Shown: positions 1 through 6,463 of the stretch, piece by piece
How the letters are laid out: each line of letters opens with the position of its first letter
How positions within the stretch are numbered: position 1 is the stretch's first letter
Assembly: GCA_002506025.1 (NCBI GenBank)
Contig: DAWS01000037.1
Span: forward strand, 8,194-17,279
Source of the DNA: Euryarchaeota archaeon UBA111
GTDB lineage: Archaea > Thermoplasmatota > Poseidoniia > Poseidoniales > Poseidoniaceae
Length of the DNA stretch: 9,086 nucleotides
Direction of reading: 5' to 3'
Made by a program: the position numbers and the translations under genes
Notes under the pieces: generated by a model
What the model was told of the DNA's origin: nothing
The model's database searches: none
What the model saw: the letters and a program-made list of their open reading frames with translations, nothing else

Positions 1-295
1 TCCAAGGATGGACGCACGTTCAATATGGCCAAATCCACACACTTTCTCCATCCCGCTACCCCACAGCACCCATGGCCCCGAGTAGGGCTGCTCCGTTCCC
101 GGCCTGACCTGATTCCCCAGTTATTCATTTCCTGTTTCCTTCCGGAGACAGTTCATGACACCCGGGTCATGTGGGGGCGAGACATCAACGTCCGCGTGTA
201 GGAACCATAAAGCCGCTCGCGCCGCTCCAAGGCGTTCAGCCCACCATGAAGACGATTTGTGGTTCAGGGTACGCCTAGCTCCCCACCTATCCCGT
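1..295 (-). ncRNA. ffs: SRP RNA (7S RNA), archaeal type, complete or nearly so
   Basis: RNA scaffold of the signal recognition particle, which binds SRP54 and SRP19 and targets membrane and secreted proteins. Read on the minus strand, 110-84 carries the helix 8 signature: AGGTCAGG, stem CCG/CGG (102-100 with 95-93) closed by a GGAA tetraloop (99-96), then AGCAG (92-88), the SRP54-binding loop. Helix 6 is 158-125: TCAT/ATGA, a GAA/GAA internal loop, CTGT/ACAG, a C/A mismatch and TCC/GGA capped by GGAA (143-140), the kind of loop SRP19 binds. Helix 5 is supported by CCCCACA (176-170) with TGTGGGG (65-59), ACCC (167-164) with GGGT (71-68), TACAC (200-196) with GTGTG (40-36) and TATGG (209-205) with CCATA (28-24). 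The Alu-like 5' part has GGTGGGG near 287-281, GGCG/CGCC (275-272 with 234-231) and a GCGA-capped hairpin at 226-211. Helix 1 pairs 293-286 with 11-5, so the 3' end lies at or just past the window edge. Helix 6 excludes a bacterial SRP RNA. Both ends are estimates (a few bases either way). Confidence 0.93.
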
Positions 296-312
296 GATTC
301 CGTTGAATAATT

Positions 313-323
313 GGTATTTTAAC
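313..323 (-). promoter_or_regulatory. TATA-like box of the SRP RNA gene
   Basis: On the minus strand the sequence TTAAAATA occupies 322-315. Its centre is about 26 bases upstream of 293, where helix 1 of the SRP RNA begins, which is the usual archaeal TATA-to-start distance. It lies in the short gap after the ccmE stop codon, so the RNA probably has its own promoter rather than being processed from the pyrD-ccmE message. The spacing agreement is seen in the sequence; promoter activity is inferred. Confidence 0.6.
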
Positions 324-339
324 AGAACGGTATAAGATA

Positions 340-717
340 CTACTCTTCGTATTTCGATGGACACGATGTTTTGATTATTTCAGCCTCGAATACGTATCCG
401 GAGTCAATAATCCTGAGTTTACCTTTAGCGTATACAGTTCTGTTGTCATCCAACCCATTAGAAACTGATGCATCGACAAAATCAACCAGTATTTCATAAT
501 CAGAACCATGTAAAAGGAATGTCATACTTTCATTGTCGATGCTACCATCTCTAACCTCACCTCGAATGGCAAATTCTTCGCCAACATAGTCGCTTGGTGT
601 AGACATAACCTCATCTACGGTCCTAGTAGGATCGGGAGATTGCAGAACTATCGCGCCTAATAGGATTAATGTGAGCAAGCCACCAGTCAAAAGTAGTTTA
701 GTTCTCCTCGTGAACAT
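340..717 (-). CDS. ccmE: Cytochrome c maturation protein CcmE, CxxxY variant
   Basis: Periplasm-side (extracytoplasmic) haem chaperone of cytochrome c maturation System I; it receives haem from CcmC/CcmD/CcmAB and passes it to CcmF. The 125-residue protein has a basic N-terminus (FTRRTK), one membrane segment at about residues 7-25, then a small OB-fold-like beta domain (about 32-116) with a run typical of CcmE: DYVGEEFAIRGEV (43-55) and TVYAKGKL (94-101). It ends in CPSKY (Cys119 to Tyr123) followed by EE. Most bacterial CcmE proteins have HxxxY and bind haem through His; archaea and some delta-proteobacteria have CxxxY, the System I* variant. The protein stops two residues after the Tyr, so it lacks the longer flexible tail of bacterial CcmE. 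It starts 3 bases after the pyrD stop with only a weak GGA upstream, so translation is probably coupled to pyrD. No other ccm gene is in view. Confidence 0.85.
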   Translation of the reverse strand: MFTRRTKLLLTGGLLTLILLGAIVLQSPDPTRTVDEVMSTPSDYVGEEFAIRGEVRDGSIDNESMTFLLHGSDYEILVDFVDASVSNGLDDNRTVYAKGKLRIIDSGYVFEAEIIKTSCPSKYEE

Positions 718-720
718 TGC

Positions 721-1842
721 TCATTCCGCCTTGTGCATAAGTCCTACAGCATCTTCGATTCTTGATAGCCCATGCTGCTTCAGCTTCTTGCTGAGACCCT
801 TTACAACGCTACTTCCTAAACTCGGTCCTTCAAAAACAAAACCACTGTATGCTTGCAGTAGGGTGGCACCTGCGGTTATCTTCTCCCAGGCGTCGTCAGC
901 GGTCATTATACCACCAACTCCAATTATGGGGAAATTACCATCGGTAAAACGGTAAATGTGTTTGATGAATTCAGTTGACGTGGTTCTCAATGGGACACCA
1001 CTTAACCCACCGGATTCTTGCAGGTTTTTATCGCCTGACAACTCACCAACACGAGTGACAGTGGTATTTGTAGCAACGATGCCTGAGCACCCACACTCGA
1101 TAGCAACTGTGACAATATCTTCTAACTGTTCTAGGGACATATCTGGTGCCACCTTCACTAGCAGCGGCTTGAGAGAGGAACTAAATTTAGCGGATTTTTC
1201 TTGATTCATCTTTTGGCATGCTTCGATAATTATTCGTAATTGTTCAACACCTTGTAAATCCCGCAAATTAGGCGTATTAGGTGAAGAAACATTGATAACA
1301 AAAACGTCGGTAAATTCCCACAATCTACCGAGGGTTGTTGAATAGTCGGAGTGAGCATCTTCGTTTTCAGTCAGTTTTGACTTACCAAGGTTAACCCAGA
1401 TAGGAATTTCGGGCTTACCAAACTTCGCAAAGTGATTTTCAAAAGCTGACCGCATCTTTTCAGAACCCGGGTTATTGAAACCCATACGGTTGACCAATGC
1501 TTTGTGGTTGTTTGATCTGAACATGCGAGGTTTTGGATTGCCTGATTGCTCAAGCATAGTTATACCACCGATTTCGGCAAATGATAGACCTAGAGAGCCC
1601 CAACCATTGATTGCTTCACCTTTTTTGTCCATTCCGGCGGCAAGGCCAAACGGGTGAATGTAGTCTTGACCAAAGACTGTAATTGGTAACCTTTTGTTTG
1701 ACTTATAGATGACTGATATCATAAACCTAGTCAGCTTGTTGTTACCAAACCGTCTTAACATATTGATGGTTCTAGAGTGTGCATTTTCAGAGTCTTGCAG
1801 CGCTAGCATGGGGCGAAGAATATTACGATATATTGTCCCCAT
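721..1842 (-). CDS. pyrD: Dihydroorotate dehydrogenase (quinone), class 2
   Basis: FMN enzyme of pyrimidine synthesis that oxidises dihydroorotate to orotate and gives the electrons to membrane quinone. The 373 residues match the length of class 2 enzymes. The N-terminal amphipathic segment (residues 1-40, YRNILRPMLALQDSENAH) resembles the class 2 membrane- and quinone-contacting extension. Visible motifs are GLAAGMDKKGEAI (66-78), NRMGFNNPG (118-126), NVSSPNTPNLR (184-194) with Ser187 as the class 2 catalytic base (class 1 enzymes use Cys), LLVKVAPD (227-234), the Asn/Thr at ATNTT (257-261), and the FMN phosphate loops GGLSG (278-282) and GVGGI (308-312). Start ATG at 1842 fits the family N-terminus; no Shine-Dalgarno sequence precedes it, so the message may be leaderless or nearly so. 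It is first in a likely pyrD-ccmE unit. Many archaea have class 1B enzymes instead, so a bacterial origin is plausible. Confidence 0.95.
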   Translation of the reverse strand: MGTIYRNILRPMLALQDSENAHSRTINMLRRFGNNKLTRFMISVIYKSNKRLPITVFGQDYIHPFGLAAGMDKKGEAINGWGSLGLSFAEIGGITMLEQSGNPKPRMFRSNNHKALVNRMGFNNPGSEKMRSAFENHFAKFGKPEIPIWVNLGKSKLTENEDAHSDYSTTLGRLWEFTDVFVINVSSPNTPNLRDLQGVEQLRIIIEACQKMNQEKSAKFSSSLKPLLVKVAPDMSLEQLEDIVTVAIECGCSGIVATNTTVTRVGELSGDKNLQESGGLSGVPLRTTSTEFIKHIYRFTDGNFPIIGVGGIMTADDAWEKITAGATLLQAYSGFVFEGPSLGSSVVKGLSKKLKQHGLSRIEDAVGLMHKAE

Positions 1843-1895
1843 GATTGATTGCCAGTGACGGCATCATTCAAGACTTACGCCCGATTGGCCCAATT

Positions 1896-2318
1896 ATGCA
1901 GATGAATCACCCGCTTTGGCCGGTAGTGAGAGAGTCTGCTCGACGAATAGTAAAATCTGATAGCATTAGTATCTCGGCGCCGATGGAATTTGCTGATTTG
2001 ATTAATCAATTAGCAGACCATATTGGAGAAAAAATACCTCAAAGGGCCAACTTACCCAAGCATCAAGTAAGCGAATCAAAAGATATACAGATCTATCAAA
2101 TGAATTCTGGAAATCCTGAACTAATAATCTATATTGGAAATATTGAACCAAACGTTGAGGTCTGTTGGGTTGAGATGGGAATTGCTGAAGGATTTATCGC
2201 AATAATCGAATCTTGCCAGCAATTACTCGACGCAGGTTATCCTGGATGCGTGGGTTGTGAAGGCTCTATTCAAGAAGGTCGATGGAATGAAATTGAATTC
2301 CGAGACAAGCGAAATTAA
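1896..2318 (+). CDS. Unrecognised small soluble protein
   Basis: I do not recognise this family. With the ATG at 1896 it has 140 residues, no signal peptide and no membrane segment. It looks like a mixed alpha/beta protein: a helical start (HPLWPVVRESARRI), a segment FADLINQLADHIGEKI, hydrophobic strands at ELIIYIGNI and EVCWVEMGI, a helix FIAIIESCQQLLDAG, and a Cys/Gly-rich end YPGCVGCEG with a single CxxC, too little for a zinc site by itself. The frame opens just after a TGA at 1842-1844; the longest reading would use TTG at 1845, almost on top of the pyrD start on the other strand, leaving no room for divergent promoters. ATG 1896 or 1902 is therefore preferred, though neither has a clear ribosome binding site. 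It ends 100 bases before the likely topoisomerase start. Its codon use looks like that of its neighbours, and its 140-codon frame stays open, so I think it is real. Confidence 0.7.
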   Translation: MQMNHPLWPVVRESARRIVKSDSISISAPMEFADLINQLADHIGEKIPQRANLPKHQVSESKDIQIYQMNSGNPELIIYIGNIEPNVEVCWVEMGIAEGFIAIIESCQQLLDAGYPGCVGCEGSIQEGRWNEIEFRDKRN

Positions 2319-2344
2319 GCCACAAAATAAATCACAAAATTTCC

Positions 2345-2364
2345 CTAGATACTATAGTATCTAG
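2345..2364. promoter_or_regulatory. Perfect 20-base palindrome, possible operator/TATA region of the topoisomerase gene
   Basis: CTAGATACTATAGTATCTAG reads identically on both strands with no spacer. It sits 54 bases before the likely topoisomerase start (2419). Its centre, TACTATAGTA, is AT-rich enough to act as a TATA element and would place transcription near 2380-2382, giving a leader of about 38 bases. A dimeric repressor binding here would block that TATA element. An alternative is a hairpin after the upstream gene, but a spacerless palindrome makes a poor RNA hairpin and there is no T-tract. The palindrome is seen directly; its role is inferred. Confidence 0.45.
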
Positions 2365-2397
2365 AACAAAAAGTCCCTACGAGAGGGTTCAAGTAGC

Positions 2398-2409
2398 GCC
2401 GCCGGCGGC
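2398..2409. repeat. GC-only palindrome in the topoisomerase leader
   Basis: GCCGCCGGCGGC is a perfect 12-base palindrome made only of G and C, in a region that is otherwise AT-rich. In RNA it could form a 4-pair stem (GCCG/CGGC) with a CCGG loop. It touches the ribosome binding site at 2410-2416, so such a stem could affect initiation. The effect is speculative. Confidence 0.35.
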
Positions 2410-2416
2410 AGGATGA
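2410..2416 (+). promoter_or_regulatory. Ribosome binding site favouring ATG 2419
   Basis: AGGATGA resembles the AGGTGA core. Its AGG lies 6 bases before the ATG at 2419, but directly abuts the ATG at 2413, too close to serve it. This decides between the two in-frame ATGs in favour of 2419, which also gives the shorter N-terminus (MAVVVIAEKPS) typical of the family. Confidence 0.55.
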
Positions 2417-2418
2417 CC

Positions 2419-5172
2419 ATGGCAGTTGTCGTCATAGCAGAGAAGCCAAGTGTTGCAGAAGACATCGCCAAGGTCATGGGAGTAACCAAAAAATCCGATA
2501 CCCATTGGGAGTCTGACGATTTAGTCATCACTTGGGCAGTAGGACATCTGCTCGAACTAAAAACCCCTGAAGAGTATGATGATAGGCTGAAGGATTGGCG
2601 AAAAAGCATTGATTTGCTGCCATTCATCCCCGAAAAATTCGAACTCAAGCCAAACAGTGGACGAGGAAGTAACAGAAAACAATTAACAGCAATAAAAAAA
2701 CTAATCTCCAACAAAGAATGCACAGAAATAGTAAATGCTTGCGATGCTGCTCGGGAAGGAGAACTAATCTTCCGCAGGATTGTAGAATTTGCTAAAACAA
2801 AAGTTCCGATGAGTAGAATGTGGCTTCAGTCAATGACACCTGACTCAATAATGAAAGCTTTTGAGACTCGACTAGACTCTAACTCTTACGCACCGTTACG
2901 TGACGCAGCAGTAAGCAGAGCTGAGGCAGATTGGATTATCGGAATGAACGGTTCACGCATTGCTTCGACATTCCTCCGTACTGGAAGAAAAGATGGAACT
3001 TCAATGTCACTGGGCAGAGTGCAAACTGCCACTCTCGCACTTATTGTTGACAAAGAATTAGAAATTCTTGGGCACAAAGCTGAACCATTTTGGGAACTTG
3101 AGGCTGACTTTCAATCGGGCGGATGTGAGTGGAGCGGACGATGGGAGCGACGTAATAATGTTGAAGACAAAGACAACCCTTTGACTAAGGCTCACCGTAT
3201 TACCGATCAAAAAGAAAAACAAATGCTCGAAGATTTACTCAAGTCTGATGGTGATTTTACCACTAAGCAAGAACACCGTGATGCAAAAGAAAACCCCCCG
3301 CTAAATTTTGACCTAACCTCCCTGCAGAGGGAGGCAAACAGCTTGTGGTCTTGGACATCGCGAAGAACCTTGTCGGTCGCACAGGAATTATATGACACCC
3401 ACAAACTAACCACGTATCCGAGAACCGATTCGAGATATCTTCCTGAGGACATGGTTGAAACGATCAATCAAACGATTACCAAAGTTGGTGAACAAACAAA
3501 TTACCAATCATTCTCCAACAAATTAGCAAACGACGGATTGACAAATGTCAAACGCAATTTCAACGATAGTAAAGTATCTGATCATTATGCGATAATCCCC
3601 ACCGGAAAATCGCCGAAAAATAGCCTTAGTCAGGACGCAGCCAAGTTATACGACCTTATCGTCCGGCAATTTATTGCTTCCTTTTATCCTGTGGCCATAT
3701 GGGATGTTCAAACCAGAATCACTACCAAAGAAAATCAAGACTTCAAGAAGGAAATTCGTACCATAAAGCAGGCTGGTTGGCGTGAAGTCAAACCAAGGAG
3801 CAACAATATTCCGGATAAATGGGGCAAATTACCATCAAATCCAGCAGAAACCCGTGTAATTGAATATCGATTCAAAGAAGAGTTAACAAAACCAACGAAC
3901 AGATTGAAAGAAGCTAAATTGCTATCACTGATGGAACATGCTGGCCGAAGTATTGAGAATGATGAAATGGCTGAAGCAATGAAAGGTAAGGGTCTTGGAA
4001 CACCAGCAACACGTGCTGAAACAATCGAGAAATTAATTGCTAGAAATTTCATTCAACGTGCTAGATCAGGTAGTCTACGAGCCACTCCCGGCGGCATTAA
4101 ACTAATTGAGTTGCTCCGAGCAATCCCGGTTGAATGGATAACATCCCCTGAGCTAACTGGAGATATGGAAGCGAAATTATCATCAGTCCAAAATGGAGAT
4201 TTCTCTAGAGAACAATACATGAAATTAATTTACGACAAAGCTGAGGAAATGGTTGAACGAATAAAAAATCATGATCGAAGTGTGTTATTCAACAAAATTG
4301 AAACTATCGGTTGTTGCCCCAAATGTGATGAAAATCTAACAGAGACTGTCTTATCATATACCTGCCCACAAAATACTGGTAAGGATGCAGGGTGCGATTT
4401 TATATTCTGGAAAAATACTAGCGGTAGGTGGTTCGACAGAGCCACAGCAAAACGGCTTTTAGAACAACGCGAGTTAAACGATCTGCATGGTTTCTTTAAC
4501 AGAAATGGTGAACCATATGTCGCAAGTGTGAAGATGAATGATAATGGAAACGTCGAATTTCTCGGCGGTGGAGAATCAACTTCGTCGGCTGAAGATGCTG
4601 AATTATGCCCATGCCCGTCTTGCGATGGTGGAATAATAAGAGCCAACTCGACAATGTATGCTTGTGATGTTGCGGACTGCAAGTTTAGAGGATTAGCCCA
4701 AGAAATGTGTAAACGCAAAGTAACAGAAGATGAAGCGAGGGCTATTCTCACTGAAGGAAAATCCCCATTGCTTGATGATTTTATCTCAAAGAAAGGCCGC
4801 CCATTTAGTGCTTATCTCAGACTGGATGGTAATAGAATCAAATTTGAATTCCCTCCACGGAAAGCAGCAGTCGGTGCTAAGGAATTTGCTGTAGTCGAGG
4901 GTGTGGTCGCTATCTGCCCTAAAACCAAACAGAATATTGTTGAAACTCCTACATTCTTCCAGCCGGCAGAAGATGGGACAGACTGTAAGATACAAATTGC
5001 TAGGGAAATGTCAGGGCGGGAAATCACTAGGGATGAAGCAAAATTGCTAATCGAGACGGGACAAGTAGGCCCATTTGATGATTTTATTTCCAAAAAATCA
5101 GGGAAAAATTTCACCTCAATATTGTACCTCAAAAAGAATCAATCCGTGGGCTACAAATTCGCCAAAAAGTGA
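2419..5172 (+). CDS. topB: DNA topoisomerase III (type IA) with three C-terminal repeats
   Basis: Type IA topoisomerase: cuts one DNA strand through a 5'-phosphotyrosine, passes the other strand, and relaxes or decatenates DNA. Numbered from ATG 2413 (subtract 2 for the start used here), the Toprim domain has VIAEKPSVAEDIAK (7-20, with Glu10) and CDAAREGELIF (110-120, Asp111). The SLGRVQTATLAL loop is at 199-210 and the catalytic TTYPRTDSRYLP at 333-344 with Tyr335. GLGTPATRAETIEKL (527-541) is the topoisomerase III form. About 630-919 holds three copies of the topoisomerase C-terminal repeat, each ending in an (L)DDFISKKG.F- or LHGFFNRNG-type block. Repeat 1 has Cys634/635/638/651/661, repeat 2 has Cys732/734/737/751/756, and repeat 3 keeps only Cys835 and Cys858. 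Usual TopB is about 650-730 residues; the added repeats explain the 917. DAAREGE has Ala where many type IA enzymes have the second Asp of DxD; related TopB proteins also vary here. Likely its own promoter. Confidence 0.93.
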   Translation: MAVVVIAEKPSVAEDIAKVMGVTKKSDTHWESDDLVITWAVGHLLELKTPEEYDDRLKDWRKSIDLLPFIPEKFELKPNSGRGSNRKQLTAIKKLISNKECTEIVNACDAAREGELIFRRIVEFAKTKVPMSRMWLQSMTPDSIMKAFETRLDSNSYAPLRDAAVSRAEADWIIGMNGSRIASTFLRTGRKDGTSMSLGRVQTATLALIVDKELEILGHKAEPFWELEADFQSGGCEWSGRWERRNNVEDKDNPLTKAHRITDQKEKQMLEDLLKSDGDFTTKQEHRDAKENPPLNFDLTSLQREANSLWSWTSRRTLSVAQELYDTHKLTTYPRTDSRYLPEDMVETINQTITKVGEQTNYQSFSNKLANDGLTNVKRNFNDSKVSDHYAIIPTGKSPKNSLSQDAAKLYDLIVRQFIASFYPVAIWDVQTRITTKENQDFKKEIRTIKQAGWREVKPRSNNIPDKWGKLPSNPAETRVIEYRFKEELTKPTNRLKEAKLLSLMEHAGRSIENDEMAEAMKGKGLGTPATRAETIEKLIARNFIQRARSGSLRATPGGIKLIELLRAIPVEWITSPELTGDMEAKLSSVQNGDFSREQYMKLIYDKAEEMVERIKNHDRSVLFNKIETIGCCPKCDENLTETVLSYTCPQNTGKDAGCDFIFWKNTSGRWFDRATAKRLLEQRELNDLHGFFNRNGEPYVASVKMNDNGNVEFLGGGESTSSAEDAELCPCPSCDGGIIRANSTMYACDVADCKFRGLAQEMCKRKVTEDEARAILTEGKSPLLDDFISKKGRPFSAYLRLDGNRIKFEFPPRKAAVGAKEFAVVEGVVAICPKTKQNIVETPTFFQPAEDGTDCKIQIAREMSGREITRDEAKLLIETGQVGPFDDFISKKSGKNFTSILYLKKNQSVGYKFAKK

Positions 5173-5187
5173 ATTATAGCGTTCAAT

Positions 5188-5206
5188 TATTGAATAATAA
5201 TAAAAC
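5188..5206 (+). promoter_or_regulatory. AT-rich TATA-like segment before the geranylgeranyl reductase gene
   Basis: The 56-base gap after the topoisomerase stop holds a run of A/T, with GAATAATAATAAAA at 5192-5205. A TATA element here would start transcription near 5224-5227, just before the ATG at 5229, giving an almost leaderless message. That fits the poor ribosome binding site in front of that gene. This is a weak, composition-based call. Confidence 0.3.
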
Positions 5207-5228
5207 TGTTAGTCACTGAGATGATGTT

Positions 5229-6455
5229 ATGGAAGAGTCCCCAACAACTCATGATTGGGATGTTGTCATAGTTGGTGCTGGGCCTGTCGGCGGACATACA
5301 GCAAATCTGCTATCAGCAAGAGGGCATCGCGTATTATTGCTCGAGGAACACAATGAAATTGGTAGACCATTCCAGTGTGCTGGATTAGTAACACCAAACG
5401 CTATGAAACAAGTTGGCCTCTACGAGACTATCTTAGAAGAAGTTGATGGGGCGCTTATTCACGGACCGTCTGGGACTTTGGTTCCTGTCGGCACCGGAGG
5501 AACAGTGAGAACATATGTCGTATGCCGAAAGTTGTTCGATGAAGCTGTAGTAAAACAAGCAATGCTATCTGGTGCCACGCTATGGTTGAATTCTAAACCA
5601 ATCAATGCTCAAGCTAATTCTAATGGAGTTGAGCTAACCATCAATAGAGATGGTCTTGAAGTTAGTATTTCAACTAAATTGCTGATTGGTTGTGACGGAG
5701 CACATTCATGGACTAGGAGATACTTCAAAATGGGTAGACCAAAAGAACTCATGGTTGGGTTTCAAACAGAAGTAGTTGGTTACCAATATCGAAAGCGGTG
5801 GTTAGAGATGTATTCAGGATCTGAGATTGCACCCGGGTTTTTTGCTTGGGTTATACCGTCAGGAAATGACAGCTGTAGGATTGGATTGTGGTCAACAGCA
5901 GACCGCCTTGACGGGAGAAGTATTGAAGAATGTTACACCAATCTCCTCAACCATCCACTATGGAAAGAGAGGTTTGCCAACATAAAAGAAACTGCAAGAT
6001 ATTGTGGCCCTGTTCCGAGCGGAATGGTTCGTAAAGCATACAAAAATCGCGTTTTGCTTATTGGCGATGCTGCTGGCATGGCGAAACCAACGACTGGGGG
6101 TGGGATTGGTCCAGGATTCGAACAAATCAACGGTATAGTTGATAACCTTTCAACAGCGATAAAATACAATCAATTGAGTGAAGATGAGCTAAAATCCATC
6201 GCTAAAGTTCACTTTGAAAAGATGCGGAAAGAACAAAGCCGAGCACGCTCGCTGAGGAACCTGTTAGTAAGCGACTGTGAAGACGATGAACTTGACCGTC
6301 ACTTTGAACAATTTGCCAAACCCGATGTCATTCAATTAATCAATGCAATCGGGGATATTGAGAAACCTGTTCCATTGGGGATGGCTTTACTCAGAAAAGT
6401 TCCTGCGTTCAGAAAACTAGCTCTAAAAGCCGGCATGAAGATGATTTTTAGTTAG
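5229..6455 (+). CDS. Geranylgeranyl reductase family FAD-dependent oxidoreductase
   Basis: Flavoprotein of the archaeal geranylgeranyl reductase family, which hydrogenates the double bonds of isoprenoid chains, mainly in archaeol-type membrane lipids and in some organisms the side chain of menaquinone. The 408 residues fit the family. Visible are the dinucleotide-binding DVVIVGAGPVGG (11-22, GxGxxG) ending at the ribose-binding Glu39-Glu40, the GRPFQCAG block (45-52, Cys50) matching the family's conserved Pro/Cys loop, GCDGAHSWTRR (154-164), GFFAWVIPSG (203-212) corresponding to the family YxWxFPK substrate motif but without its Lys, and the second FAD motif LIGDAAGMAKPTTGGGIGPG (277-296). 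No signal peptide; membrane association would be peripheral. It is followed 8 bases after its stop by the next gene, so the two form a unit. Whether lipid or quinone is the substrate cannot be read from sequence; an mqnC gene nearby makes the latter worth considering. Confidence 0.88.
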   Translation: MEESPTTHDWDVVIVGAGPVGGHTANLLSARGHRVLLLEEHNEIGRPFQCAGLVTPNAMKQVGLYETILEEVDGALIHGPSGTLVPVGTGGTVRTYVVCRKLFDEAVVKQAMLSGATLWLNSKPINAQANSNGVELTINRDGLEVSISTKLLIGCDGAHSWTRRYFKMGRPKELMVGFQTEVVGYQYRKRWLEMYSGSEIAPGFFAWVIPSGNDSCRIGLWSTADRLDGRSIEECYTNLLNHPLWKERFANIKETARYCGPVPSGMVRKAYKNRVLLIGDAAGMAKPTTGGGIGPGFEQINGIVDNLSTAIKYNQLSEDELKSIAKVHFEKMRKEQSRARSLRNLLVSDCEDDELDRHFEQFAKPDVIQLINAIGDIEKPVPLGMALLRKVPAFRKLALKAGMKMIFS

Positions 6456-6459
6456 GTGG
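6454..6459 (+). promoter_or_regulatory. Ribosome binding site overlapping the preceding stop codon
   Basis: AGGTGG begins inside the TAG stop of the reductase gene and lies 4 bases before GTG 6464. It supports the GTG start of the downstream membrane protein over the out-of-frame ATG at 6462, which reaches a stop after ten codons, and points to coupled translation. Confidence 0.6.
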
Positions 6460-6463
6460 TTAT

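Noticed and set aside
1..339. Possible truncated protein gene at the left edge
   Set aside because: No sustained frame on either strand, and the minus strand instead folds as SRP RNA with specific motifs.
671..1204. Two adjoining plus-strand open frames opposite pyrD and ccmE
   Set aside because: They are antisense to well-conserved motifs of pyrD and lack ribosome binding sites; shadows.
721..1842. Class 1 dihydroorotate dehydrogenase
   Set aside because: The catalytic residue in NVSSPNTP is Ser, not Cys, and the N-terminal membrane-contacting extension of class 2 is present.
4269..4751. Open frame of 160 codons on the minus strand inside the topoisomerase gene
   Set aside because: It lies wholly within the conserved repeats of topB; the translation is low-complexity and matches nothing I know. 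It is a shadow of the real gene.
5182..5194. TTCAAT-T-ATTGAA inverted repeat after the topoisomerase stop
   Set aside because: Short and made almost only of A/T, common by chance in such sequence, and without a T-tract; not called as a terminator or operator.
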